Source: Carya illinoinensis (taxonomy: Eukaryota; Streptophyta; Magnoliopsida; Fagales; Juglandaceae). Taken from it: a stretch of DNA of 64,000 bases. Of this stretch, positions 12,348 to 25,423 are shown piece after piece. The notes under the pieces were generated by a model. That model was not told the DNA's origin, searched no databases, and saw only the letters and a list, made by a program, of their open reading frames with translations. The position numbers and the translations under genes were made by a program. The stretch is from positions 29,023,433 to 29,087,432 of the forward strand of contig NC_056766.1 in NCBI RefSeq assembly GCF_018687715.1, in the 5' to 3' direction. The first letter of the stretch is position 1; each line of letters begins with the position of its first letter.

Positions 12348-13740
12348 TCATTGATCTTGGTGGGGCTGCTTAACAGCCACTGCCAATATATTAGCAACAA
12401 AATTTTTTGCCTCATCACTCCCTTCCAACCCTTCTGCCTCTTCTTCCCTTCACTCCCTCCCTCCTCCTCACCACACTCCCTATCACCTCTTTTTCTTTGA
12501 TTCAATACAGAATAGGTATTAGTGATCATACATTTCCCTCTTGCTCTTCTCTTCCATCTACCACTTCTTGGAGTATTCAGCTTCATTTCTATAGAGTTCC
12601 CCCCCTCAGCATCTTCCCCCATTCCCTTCTTGCTTGCTTGTTAAAATATAGTTGGGAAATTTGTAATAGCTTCTACATCCACCTCTCCTGCATTGACAAC
12701 CATCAAACCTTTCTCTCCTTCCTCTCCACCAGACTCCACCTCATCTCCCTTTTTAATGGCAGTAGCATTAACCTCCACGTCAGGAACAATTCTAACACCC
12801 TTCCCCATACACACCTCCTTACTTTTTCCATCTTCTTTTACTGCTCCACTCCCATTTTCATCCTATACCTCCTCAACCTTACTGCTTCCTTCTTCCTCCT
12901 CCTTCTTCTCATAAAACTCATTTTCCTTTTCCTCTCTCCCTCCCCTAGGCCACAAGACATAAGCTCTCATTCTCATTACATTCTCAGCCCTCAACTCGAT
13001 TCCCTTCCACCATACAACCCTTTTCACCATGAATTATCCATCCACACTGAAAACACATGCGAGAGAGCTTCTCATACTTCAGATTCACCCATAGAATACA
13101 CCCTTCCGCCATAATTGTCCTGCCCCTTGCTATTGCCTTCCTCACATTGATCTCAATTTTCACTCTTAAGAAGTATCCCCATCCCACACCATCATATGGA
13201 ACTTCCACCTTCATCACCACTCCTAGAGACTTACTAGTCTGAACTCCATACCCTCTCGTCATGTAAGCCAATGGTAAATTGTGGATCTGAATTCAAAACA
13301 CTTCCTTCTCAAATTTCCAGTCCTATGGTTGGGAATATCCATCGAACACTTGGAGGATGATAAGATGATTATCAAAGAGCCATGGTTTTCCATCTAGAAC
13401 TCGCATTTGTTCAGCATGATTCTTGATAGTGATAATGAAGATATTACTCCCTATTGTTTGTAAACTTTCCAGGGAACTAATTCTCTAGATCTTCCCCATC
13501 ATCTTCTCAATTATCTCCTTCCCAATCTATCGATCCAGACACAGCTTCTCGATCAAACTCATATCTCCCTTCTCCTTCACCACCTCCACAGAATCTCCCG
13601 TCAACTCAATCTTCCTCTCTCCTCCTCTGTTAGCTTCAGGTTACCACATAACTCCTCTAAAACCTCCATACTTCCTCTAGAACCCTCTGCAACTAGCCCC
13701 TCCAATCGGTTCAAGAATTCTCTTCCACCTCTGTTTTCGC
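12348..13740 (-). pseudogene. LINE-A ORF1 remnant (DUF4283 plus zinc knuckle)
   Basis: Minus-strand translation gives segments typical of plant L1 ORF1: a DUF4283-like part (KPWLFDNHLI, VFWIQIHNLPLAYM), then CFQCGWIIHGEKGC, a CCHC knuckle near 13010-13050. The protein is an RNA-binding chaperone of the LINE particle. Stops and shifts interrupt it. Its last codons read VKQPHQDQ and end at a TGA (12348-12350) that overlaps the ORF2 start codon by ATGA. The N-terminal limit is approximate. Confidence 0.7.
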
Positions 13741-13799
13741 TGGAAAGCAAAGAGGAGACTCATCAAAGAGATGTAGTTGAATGGTCTTAATTTCTAATT

Positions 13800-14345
13800 T
13801 TATAAAGTATAACACATCTATTCATCCGGTTAAAATGATAGGTTTATACTAGTTTAAATTAAAAAAAAAAATTAAAATTTGAGTAATAATGGGACAAAAA
13901 TGTCCCTAAGTTTCCTATGGTCATGAAAACTATTTTAACTAATAAAGATAAATGTTACAAAGAAACCTTATACCACACATTTCCGCTTAATCAAAGTGTA
14001 ATTTATCATTTTTGCTTACTATTTGAACACACACATATTTAAGCATTACTATAAAATGATAAAAATAACAAATTATATATTAATTAGTTGGTATGCGGTG
14101 TAAAGCTTCCATATAAAAATTTTCATTGAATATTAATTTGTACAAGCTTTAAATAAACAAGTCTCGCACAATCCCTTTGTAAAAATGTGAACTCTACCAT
14201 GAAAAGGTATAAAAATATCTATTTTTTATTAATATGACCTACATTTTTATAAATAACTTACGTGAAATTTATCTATTTAGAATTTGTAACTATTATTACT
14301 ATTTAGCAATTTCGAACAGTGAGAGAGACATTTGCTTCTCATATT
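13800..14345. other. AT-rich intergenic DNA with two MITE-like pieces
   Basis: About 13955-14120 has weak inverted ends (accttataccacac on the left, gcggtgtaaagcttcc on the right). About 14125-14300 holds another short AT-rich piece with aagtctcgcacaatccc. Both look like old MITEs inserted upstream of RPS23. No gene is seen. Confidence 0.45.
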
Positions 14346-14359
14346 ATTTTATTAGTTTA

Positions 14360-14536
14360 TGGGCCCAATGGTGGATCTAACCACCTAAATAAAAGCCCAA
14401 ATTGGTCACACGACATTGGTCCCAAACTACAAAACTAGTATTTCTTGGTCCAGTCCAGCTACGACCAAAATTACACGCCCTATATATTGTTCGTATATAT
14501 AAAGGCAAATTCTACTTCATTTTAAGGATTAGGGTT
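14360..14536 (+). promoter_or_regulatory. RPS23 promoter: site II motifs, TATA box, telo-box
   Basis: Upstream of RPS23 are TGGGCCCA (14360-14367) and AGCCCA (14394-14399), both site II-type elements. A TATA box (TATATATAAA, 14494-14503) lies about 120 bp before the start codon, and a TTAGGGTT telo-box-like motif (14529-14536) lies near the expected transcription start. Site II plus telo-box is the known arrangement of plant ribosomal-protein and other growth-linked promoters (TCP-type factors bind site II). The functional reading is inference from motif identity. Confidence 0.65.
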
Positions 14537-14620
14537 CTACTCTGCGGCTGCTTGCTTCAACCTCTTCTTCGCCCTCCGACCCCTCGTAGCAGTTGAAGAA
14601 ATCCTCCTCCCTTCGTCACC

Positions 14621-16495
<1,875 letters not shown>

Positions 16496-16559
16496 GTTTC
16501 TAGGGAATGGCAGCGTATTTGTGTTTTACATGGATTTTTCAATGAATCGAGGTGTTGCA

Positions 16560-17463
16560 ACCTTTTATCAAGTAGATTTTGTGGACTTTTCTTTATTAAT
16601 TTAAAGTATTTTTTGGGTAATCAAATATAAGTTATTACAAAGAATTTGTGAAAATCTTTTTGATTCAAGAAATCCATTTAGGACTTGTGAGAATGGCCTT
16701 CCCCTCATTTCCCTGAATGTTACTCACCCACCAAGCCACACCAACAGGCAAGGGAAATTAATTTGAGAATCTACAAGCCACACTTTTTTTCTTTATTTTT
16801 TAAAATTTTTTGAAGTTTATATTTCTAAGACTAATTGAATTTTATCTATATACAAAATATTTATAAAAAAAATTTTAAAAAAAATTAAAAAAAAAAAAGT
16901 GGTGTATGGGCTTATCTTTAGAATTTTTGTTTTAGTGGAAATGCTTGGTTCGCGCTTTAAATCATCAGCCTACCCTGTGTGACTATATGCTTAATGATTG
17001 GAATGAGTCTTTATCTTTTTCCTATTTGGAGGTAGCCGCAGTTTGGTATATTTTCTCCACTGCAAAGCCGAATTCCAGCAACCCATGGTAAATGGAGTCG
17101 GCGCTTCTCAATGTCCGTGCATGTCATACTTACGTAATCAATAACATCCAAGAATGACTATTTAACAAAACAACAGATCCTAATGAAGACTTCATTGCAT
17201 ATTTTCGAGAAAAAGATAAATCATGGATGTCTGAAGTTCCAAACCATGCGTTATTATTTGGAACAGTGAGAATGGGCGAAAAAGAAAAAAGACAGGCTTG
17301 TAACGATGTGTCTAGTTGTGACAAATAGAAAATTACGGGGTTAGTAAACATTATTGATAGATGGTAACGACAATAATTTTTGTTGGGGTGGGAGGAGGGG
17401 GTGCTTTGTCATAAGGCTCAAGGGGGCGCGGGGGTTGCTTTGTCATAAGGCTCAAGGGGCTCT
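16560..17463. other. RPS23 3' flank and unassigned intergenic DNA
   Basis: The RPS23 3' UTR is expected just after 16495. Beyond it are AT-rich stretches (A-rich run near 16860-16900) and a GT/G-rich patch near 17380-17450. The phrase aaggctcaaggggc occurs twice just before the tandem array. No gene is recognised. Confidence 0.5.
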
Positions 17464-19589
17464 CAAAGCCTAGCCCATCTAAGGGGGCTTCACTATAGGA
17501 TGAAAGAGGAAAAAATTAAGGAAGACGGGATAAAGAATGCAAACTAATGTCTGGATGATAGGAGAAAAAAAAGAAAAAAAATACAAGAGGAAGGGTGATA
17601 TGACATAAAGGAAAGGGAGAGGAGATAAAAAGATGAGGGATGGAAGATTTGGGGGGATCCCTTTCCGGATAGACTTTTGGCCAGACTTATCAGAAAGGTT
17701 TTTTCAACCTCTAGACACAAGTTCCAGTTATGGTATCGAGATAGGAAAGAGAGATATATGAAATTTATTGTACAATGAGAATGAGAGACCCTGAGAGACT
17801 ATAAATCAAGCTTATTATAGTAGATTTCTCTCTTCCCAAGCCTTCATAGACGTTCCTGTTATGGTATCGAGACAGGAAAGAGAGAGATATGAAATCTATT
17901 GTATAATGAGAATGAGAAACCTTGAGAGACTATAAATCAAGCTTATTATAGTAGATTTCTCGTAAATCCGTGTCTATCTTTTTCTATTTTCTCTGCATTT
18001 ATCTACTATTCACTACTATGAGCATACGCATGGACTCCGTATAGCCGCACTGGATTAGCCGAAGGCCCACCTAACCTCAACTCTAGTCCCGCATACTAAG
18101 ACCCACACAACCTCCTTCCAAGGCCAACGCCAAAGCCTAGCCCATCAAAGGGGGCTTCACTAGAGGATGAAAGAGGGAAAAATTGAGGAAGACCGGATAA
18201 GGAATGCAAAATGATGTCTGGATGATAGGAGAAAAAAAAAAAAAAAATACATGGGGAAGGGTGATGTGACATAAAGGAAGGGGAGAGGAGATAAAAAGAG
18301 GAGGGACGGAAGATTTGGGGGGACTCATTTTTGGATAGACTTTTGGCTAGGTTTATCAGGAAGGTTTTTTCAACCTCTAGACATGAGTTCCTGTTATGGT
18401 ATCGAGATAGGAAACAGAGAGATATGAAATCTATTGTACAATGAGAATGAGAGACCCTGAGAGACTATAAATCAAGCTTATTATAGTAGATTTCTCCCTT
18501 CCCAAGCCCTCATAGACGTTCCTGTTATGGTATCGAGACAGGAAAGAGAAATATGAAATCTATTGTATAATGAGAATGAGAGACCCTGAGAGACTATAAA
18601 TCAAGCTTATTATAATAGATTTCTCGTAATCCGTGTCTATCACTCTCTATTTTCTTTGCATTTATCTACTATTCACTACCATGAGCATACGCATGGACTC
18701 CGTATAGCCGCACTGGATTAGCCGGAGGCCCACCTAACCTCAACTCTAGCCCCGCATACTAGGACCCACACAACCTCCTTCCAAGGCCGACGCCAAAGCC
18801 TAGCCCATCAAAGGGGGCTTCACTAGAGGATGAAAGAGGGAAAAATTGGGGAAGACGGGATAAGGAACGCAAAGTGATGTCTAGATGATAGGTGAAAAAA
18901 AAGGAAAAATACATGGGGAAGGGTGATGTGACATAAAGGAAGGGGAGATGAGATAAAAAGAGGAGGGACGGAAGATTTGGGGGGACCCCTTTTCGGATAG
19001 ACTTTTGGCTAGGCTTATCGGGAAGGTTTTTTCAACCTCTAGACACGAGTTCCTGTTATGGAATTGAGACAGGAAAGAGAGAGATATGAAATCTATTGTA
19101 CAATGAGAATGAGAAACCCTAAGAGAGTATAAATCAAGCTTATTACAGTAGATTGCTCCCTCCCCAAGCCCTCATAAACGTTCCTGTTATGGTATCGAGA
19201 CAGGAAAGAGAGAGATATGAAATCTATTGTATAATGAGAATGAGAGACTCTAGAGACTATAAATCAAGCTTATTATAGTAGATTTCTCCCTTCTCAAGCC
19301 CTCATAGACGTTCCTGTTATGGTATCGAGACAGGAAAGAGAGCGATATGAAATCTATTGTATAATGAGAATGAGAGATCCTGAGAGATTATAAATCAAGC
19401 TTATTATAGTAGATTTCTCGAAAATCCTTGTCTATCTCTCTATTTTCTCTGCATTTATCTACTATTCACTACCATAAGCATAAGCATGGACTCCGTATAG
19501 CCGCACTGGATTAGCCGAAGGCCCACCTAACCTCAACTCTAGCCCCGCATACTAGGACCCACACAACCTTCTTCCAAGGCCAACGCCAC
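17464..19589. repeat. tandem array, three units of about 665 bp with inner subrepeats
   Basis: Units start at the phrase caaagcctagcccat at 17464, 18131 and 18794; lengths are about 667, 663 and 795. Each contains an inner repeat of about 127 bp marked by tatggtatcgaga (near 17730, 17857, 18398, 18525, 19057, 19190 and 19319). Units one and two hold two inner copies and unit three holds three. The inner copy also contains gagactataaatcaagc and tattatagtagatttctc. The tatggtatcgaga phrase resembles a decayed Met-tRNA primer site, so a tandem TRIM-type element is one possible source. No protein is coded. Confidence 0.75.
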
Positions 19590-19689
19590 CTCAGCATGCC
19601 GAGGATGATCATTCTCATCTTCCGGATTGTTGACAAAAACACCTGTTGACAGTATCAATACTAGGAAAAAAATACAATAAATAGGAAAA

Positions 19690-19889
19690 GAAGTCATGAT
19701 AATGATAATAATAATTGCGAGCATAACATTATTACTAATAATAATAACAATGATAATAATACTAATAATAATGTGAATGATGATAATACTAATAATAATA
19801 ATCATAGAATAATAATGATGACAATATTAATAATAATATTAGTGATAATGTTATTAATAAATGCTATCGATGATGATGATGAAGACGAC

Positions 19890-19921
<32 letters not shown>

Positions 19922-19960
19922 CAACAATAGTAATAATATTAAGAAGAATAATAATAAGTG
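19690..19960. repeat. low-complexity AAT/ATG trinucleotide region
   Basis: Long stretches built from aataat, gataat and gatgat, with an uninterrupted (AAT)n core near 19890-19916. Open frames on both strands here code only runs of Asn, Ile or Met and are artefacts of the repeat. Confidence 0.8.
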
Positions 19961-20033
19961 TAAGGGGAAGGCAAACCCAAATAAGGAACGCCCAACTTGG
20001 CTGGATGGTCCCTCGACCTCCTAAGGCCACCCT

Positions 20034-20993
20034 GCCCAAAAGATGAAGTTAACACATGACCACAATAACGCGGGAAAGCCCAAGGACAAAGATGGAATGG
20101 ACTCATCATCCCAATACTCCCCTATGACACCTAGCACTCAAGAACCTACATAGGCAGATGGGCGGGAAATATGGGGGAATCCTTGATCCTTTAACAGCAA
20201 GCATGGGGAGGCTTGATGATGTACACCCACGGGATAAAGAGGTTAGGAAGCCACGCTGCATTAATGGTGCCGATCCTCGAACTCCACGCCGCATTAATTT
20301 TTCCATCCTAGGAGTCTCTCCACACCATATTAATTGAGCCCAAAAGATGAAGTTAACACACAACCACAATCACGTGGGAATACCCCAGGACAAAGATGGA
20401 AGGGACTCGTCGTCCCAGTACTCCCTTATAACACCTAGCACTTGGGAACCTACGCAGGCAGGTGGATAGGAAATATGGGGAACCCTTGATCTTTTGACAG
20501 CAAGCATGGAGATGCTTGACGATGTGCACCAACGGGATAAAGAGGTTAGGAAGCCACGCCACATTAATGGCTCTAAACCCCAGACTCCACACTACATTAA
20601 TCCCGTCACCACAGGAGCCAGGAAGCCACTCCACATTAATGGCTCTAAACCCCAGACTTCACACTACATTAATCCTGTCACCACAGGAGCCACGCTGCAT
20701 TAAAGGATTATGACTAAGTAAATAGCTGAGGGGACATATACTCCCTAAGGCAGAGTATGGGTTGTTCCCCCCTCAGAAACTTAGTATAAAAGTCAATCCC
20801 TAGGTACAAAGAAATATCTCTAATTCCTCTATACTCTTGCACAAACTACTAAGGAGATACTAACTTAAGCATTGGAGACTCCCCGACCTCTACCAAGGCC
20901 CCCAACTCTCTATATTTTTTTTTAGTGTGTAGGTGAAAGATTCAAGATCCGAGTTACTGAAACTCGGAGGTGTAAGAAACATGACGTTCATAG
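20034..20993 (+). repeat. LTR-like end of a Tat-type element, with internal duplications
   Basis: This precedes a primer-binding site and contains a TATA-like box (TATAAAA near 20786) and the phrase actaacttaagcattgg, familiar from R/U5 regions of plant Tat-lineage LTRs. Inside it, a segment of about 305 bp starting ccaaaagatgaagtt is duplicated (about 20034 and 20339), and a 72-bp segment starting aggaagccac is repeated at 20548 and 20620. The upstream LTR limit could not be found and no 3' LTR lies in the window. Confidence 0.55.
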
Positions 20994-21010
20994 TGCCGCC
21001 GTCTGTGAGA
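20994..21010 (+). other. degenerate primer-binding site of the Tat-type element
   Basis: TGCCGCCGTCTGTGAGA differs at two positions from the TGGCGCCGTCTGTGGGA primer site that I know from plant Tat-lineage elements. Its place between LTR-like sequence and gag supports the call. Confidence 0.6.
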
Positions 21011-21037
21011 TTCCTATAGATTTCACATGTCCTTTGT

Positions 21038-22070
21038 ATGCTTGCAACAACCCATTCTCAGACAACTCGAGGACAAGAAGAAGCAACGCCAACAAATATG
21101 GAAGCAAGGCTCATGATAATGAAGCAACAGGTAGGAAAGCTAACTACCAAAGTGGATACCCTCCAAAAAGAGAACGAGACGCTCAAACTAGCCACCAACG
21201 GACCAAAGAATGACGTAGAACCAAGCAACAACGAGCACGTAGCATCCAAAAACACTGGAAGAGGAGGCGACGTGACAGAATAAAGAAAAAATATGCAGAA
21301 CGAGCTATGTAACCTGCAAAGAAAGTACGAAGAGATGGCAAAAAAGATCGACACATCGTCATTGGTAGACCAACTGCTCACCAGCACAAGCCTACCCTAT
21401 AACGAGAAGGTAATGGTTGTGCCCTTACCACCAAAATTCCAAGTTCCCCTCATGGAGATGTATGATGGGACCAAAGAGCCCCTTGAATACCTGGAAACCT
21501 TTATGCCTCACATGACCTTGCAAGGTTTCCTAGGAGAGGTTGCTTGTAGAGCTTTCCTGCTAGCCTTGAAGAGGCCAAAGAGAGTATGGTTTGGGTCCTT
21601 GGCACTTGGTCCATAGACAACTTTGGGGAGCTAGCTCGCTTGTTCTTCATATAATTTATAGCAAGTAGGAGAAGAAGACGCCTTGCGACGTACCTCCTCA
21701 CCATCAAGCAAGGGGAAGACAAAAGTCTGAAGGTATACCTATCCAAGTTCAACAAAAAATGCATGACTATAGACGACCAAGACGAGAAGATAACTTTGGT
21801 CATGCTTTTAGAAGAAGTGTGGCCTTGATCCCAGTTCATGATAGAATTGGCAAGAAGAACTCTTGCCAAGCTGCAAGAGTTCATGGATCAAGTTGACAAC
21901 TTTATAACACCGAGGACACACTTCGGACCTTGACAGAACCAAGGAGGAAAGAACTGGAACGGGCAGATAAGAAAGGGAATGCACCAAAAGCAAGGCTCAC
22001 GAGAAGCAGGAGAAAGGAATGCATGAAAATAGGAGAGAAGAAATCCCTACAAGAGGGACCAACTAGCACT
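21038..22070 (+). pseudogene. Tat-type gag remnant
   Basis: Pieces of a Ty3/gypsy Gag are read on the plus strand: a coiled-coil-like N-terminal part (21038-21283), then the capsid core MYDGTKEPLEYLETFMPHM and CRAFLLALKRPKRVWF (21293-21616), continuing in other frames with LTIKQGEDKSLKVYLSKFN (about 21700-21760). TAA, TAG and frameshifts break it at least three times. The capsid wording fits the Tat/Ogre lineage rather than Tekay. It is non-functional. Confidence 0.75.
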
Positions 22071-22243
22071 TACCATCCAAAAAGATGACTGTTAACCTGC
22101 CCAAGAAGACAACTACAAGAGCTTGATTGTCAGGATTTAAGCTGCCTAGAAGCCATTGCCAGGATTGGCTTCTTGGTGGTAAAGGCCCTTTGTATTTCTT
22201 GGCAGGCAACACCACCTAGCTAGCGCTCTCCTGATAGCAGAGC

Positions 22244-24357
22244 ATGATGATCCCTTTGGACCCGAGCCTCGTGGAAGGCACCACTAGGATTGGAACCGGG
22301 ATGAAACTTGAAATGAGGAGATCCATGTATCAGCTCACGAAACACTGTGATGTCTTCACCTGGAGTCACGAGGACATGTCCAGAATCGACCTAGATATCA
22401 TGCAGCACCACCTGAGCATGGACCCAAAAGCTAAGGGAGTAAGGCAAAAACACCAAAACTTTCAGCACAGAGAAGAATGCTGCTATCACTGTAGAAGTGG
22501 ATTGATTACTCACAGGCACACAGAGGGCTTTATACAGGAGGCTCATTACCCAGATTGGCTATCCAATGTGGTGTTGGTGAAGAAGCAAAATGGCAAGTGA
22601 AGGATGTGCATTAACTTCACCGACTTGAATAAGGCTTGCCCAAAGGAAAGCTTTCCACTATCCCACATCGACTTGATCATTGACTCCATGGCGCGTTATC
22701 ACATGCTCAGCTTTATGGATGCATACTCTGGATAGAACCAAATCCGTATGAACCTTGACGACAAGGAAAAGACTCCGTTGATCACTGATTGAGAATTATA
22801 CTGCTACTCGACCCTACCATTTGGGGTTGAAAAATGCAGAGGCTACCTACTAGCGGCTGGTCAACCCCATGTTCGAGAATCAAGTCAGGAGAAACATGGA
22901 GGTCTATGTGAACGATTTGTTGGTGAAGAGTGGAACTCTCGAGCAACACTTAGACAACCTCTGTGAAGCCTTTATGGTGTTGAGGCAATACCAGATGAAG
23001 TTGAACCCCTTAAAGTGTGCATTCGATGTAGGCTCTGAGAAATTTTTGGGTTTCATGGTGTCGAAGCTGGGAAAAGAAGCTAACTTGGAGAAAGTAAGGG
23101 CCATACTTAGCATGGCCCCCCCTCAGAGCATAAACGAAGTACAAAAACTAGTAAGCTAGTAGCCCTTAACAGGTTCATGTTGAGGTCCACTGATAAGTAC
23201 CTCCTCTTTTTTATGGTGTTGCAGAAGGCTCGAACATGGGATGTCGAGTGCAACCAAGCGCACGAGGCTCTCAAGAAGTATCTCACCAGCCCTCCATTGC
23301 TCAACCAACCTAGATGTGGATAAACTTTAGTCTTGTACCTCTTAATCTCCCCATAGGTGGCTTCCTCAGCCTTGGTACAAGACAAAGAAGGGGTTCAAAG
23401 GCCCATATACTACACCAGCTGAGCTTACTAGGGAGTAAAGGCCAGATATCCACACATAGAGCAATTTGCCTTCGTCTTAGTGGTGACCACCCGAAAACTC
23501 CACCCATAATTTCAAGCTCACCTAGTAAAAGTTCTCATTGAGACCCCCTTAAAGAAGATCCTGCAAAGACTAAATACCTCAGGTCGTCTCACAAATTGGG
23601 CCTTGGAATATAACAAGTTCGACATCGAGTACGTACTACAAAATTATGTTAAAGGGTAAGTGTTGGCAGATTTTGTGGTAGAATTCATTGGCTTCCTGGA
23701 AAGGGTCAAATATGCACCTCCCATGAAAGCCCTGACAAGTCTTCGTTGATGACTCGTCCTGCCGGGTTGGAGGGAGAGTAGGGGTGCATATTGTTACAGA
23801 TGAGGATGAAGAGCATAATTATGCTATTAAGTTAGCATTCAAAACCATGAACAATAAGGCAGAGTACGAGGCATTGTTCTCAAGCCTAGCGATCGCTAGA
23901 TCTTTGGGTGCCAAGAAAGTAGAGGTGTGAGCCGACTCTCAAGTTGTGTCAACCAAGTACGGGGGGAAATTTGCTGTGAAGAGCGAAAAATTGAAGAAGT
24001 ACCTAACACAAAACACTGATAGAGGCAGAGTGCACCCACTTTAGATACTTCCAAATCCAACAATTTTCGAGGACCGAGAATCAAAAGGCAGATAAGTTAG
24101 CTCAAGTAGTGTTCGGGCAAGAAAATTCTCCCATGCCAGAACGAAAATGGTGATTAGGACTGTCGAGATACCCGCCATGGGAATTGAAGTGGTAGAAGTT
24201 AAGCTAAGAGCTCTGGAATGGACGTTGGATATTATCAGGTACATAGATGTCAACGAGGTGCCCAACGACAAGTGGGAAGACAAAAAGATTAGGAGTAGAG
24301 CAGCGCGCTACACCCTAGTGGAGGGAGGGAGTCCTATATCAAAGGGGATACTTCAAT
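22244..24357 (+). pseudogene. Tat-type pol remnant: RT and two RNase H domains, truncated
   Basis: Order: RT fingers and palm (22244-22850; WLSNVVLVKKQNGK, FTDLNKACPKESFPL), RT catalytic region (22869-23159; YVNDLLVKS), Ty3-type RNase H (about 23220-23700), then a second, archaeal-type RNase H (about 23740-24010; NNKAEYEALFSSLAIARSLGAK). RT plus two RNase H domains marks the Tat lineage. The YVDD box reads YVND, losing a catalytic aspartate. Many stops are present. Similarity ends near 24357, just where the integrase zinc-binding domain should begin, so integrase and 3' LTR are lost. Confidence 0.78.
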
Positions 24358-25406
24358 GAAGAGGTGATACACAAACAAGTAAGTAATTATTATAGCTTCG
24401 TTATTTACAATGAAGAGGTGAATTTAATCATTTAAATTATATCTTAATACTCTTCATCATGTGTGAGATAAATTGTCCTTTAATAAGTAAGTCCAACACA
24501 TAAAATATTTTAATTAAATGAAAAACAGTATAAAGCCAAGATCTGAACTTAGAACATTCCACTTGTTTAAAAAGCTTAAATTAATTGAAATATTTGTATT
24601 TAATTATTTAAATTATATCTTAAAAAAGCCAACTCACCTAAAAGCTCTCACTAGAATCCCCTTTATTTCCCTTAAAATAAAAGAAACACCCAAAAAGAAT
24701 TTATATAAAATTAAAATTATTTTTAATGAAGTAGAGCAATTACAATAGTAGGTAGTAAAAGGAGTTTTTAAAATAGAAGTGTTACATACAAAGAGATTTT
24801 ATAAAAATAAACTCACAAACTGGCATAGTTTTATATGATATATTAAATCTATTTTATAATAAAAATAATTTTACAATCTGACGTATTATATGAAATCACG
24901 TCAATTTCTAATTTTTATTTTTATGAAATCATTTTGTGACTAAAATATTTCTAATTTTAAAATAATTAAGAGTTATAGTTTTATTATTGAAGAAGAGTGC
25001 CCCATAAAGTCATCGTTTAAATAAATAAATAATTTTTGTCTTAGTAAGTAAAGTTTTAAATATTCATTAATGTTATTAATCTTCTTAATTACTAACGTGA
25101 CATTAAATGATAGAAAACTATTTATTATTTCTTACCATATTATGATATAATAATAAAATAATAAATAAAATAATGATGAGGAAAATATATTACCTCGTAA
25201 ATATGGATGCCATTAACAACATATTCGATGCTATGATTTGTAGTGATATAACTCAGTGACTGCAACTCTTAAGATTATTTTGATTGCATTGGGATAAGAA
25301 ACTAGAGTCTAGGTAAAGAAGTTACGAATCTTAAAGGGCAAGCCCATATATAATGGCGTAGAGTTGAAGAAATTAAAAATAGCAAGGAGGATTAGCAAGA
25401 ATAGAT
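24358..25406. other. AT-rich intergenic DNA with a MITE-like palindrome
   Basis: About 24780-24945 has imperfect inverted ends (gattttataaaaataa on the left, ttatttttatgaaatc on the right) around an AT-rich core, like a short MITE. The rest is AT-rich with no gene recognised. An open frame at 24518-24748 has no supporting features. Confidence 0.5.
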
Positions 25407-25423
25407 AAGAAGAACATGTGTTA

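Larger units (their letters stand above)
6975..12351 (-). pseudogene. LINE-A ORF2 remnant (endonuclease, RT, RNase H)
   Basis: It starts at ATG 12351 (MRTISGNCQGFGNP, the usual opening of plant L1 endonucleases). Recognisable pieces are the endonuclease C-terminus (VSDHKPL, 11610-11801), RT start (10913-11101), RT core (10070-10540, GIRQGDPLFPYLF), the zinc-finger domain (8362-8646, CSICQTEDEPIMHALWSCP) and RNase H (6944-7300, IIEGDAKEAIDS and AHHLARLAL). The RT catalytic FADD box reads FADN (AAC at 10307-10309), which removes a metal-binding aspartate. Many stops and shifts, plus two insertions, split the frame. Confidence 0.8.
6950..13787 (-). mobile_element. LINE-A: L1-type non-LTR retrotransposon, decayed
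   Basis: The same 12 bases, TAATTTCTAATT, lie at 6938-6949 and 13788-13799 and form the target-site duplication. Inside the left copy is a poly-T run (poly-A on the minus strand), so the element reads right to left. Order on the minus strand: ORF1 with zinc knuckle, endonuclease, RT, zinc-finger domain, RNase H, poly-A. It holds two later insertions, LINE-B (about 7632-8366) and a MITE (8980-9501), leaving about 5.6 kb of LINE. All frames carry stops or shifts, so it is dead. Confidence 0.85.

Noticed and set aside
12407..13114. 235-residue plus-strand frame opposite LINE-A ORF1
   Set aside because: The minus strand here encodes ORF1 motifs including a zinc knuckle; the plus-strand frame is low-complexity Ser/Leu/Pro and has no domain.
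19539..20046. Asn-, Ile- and Met-rich open frames
   Set aside because: They are translations of the AAT/ATG trinucleotide low-complexity DNA.
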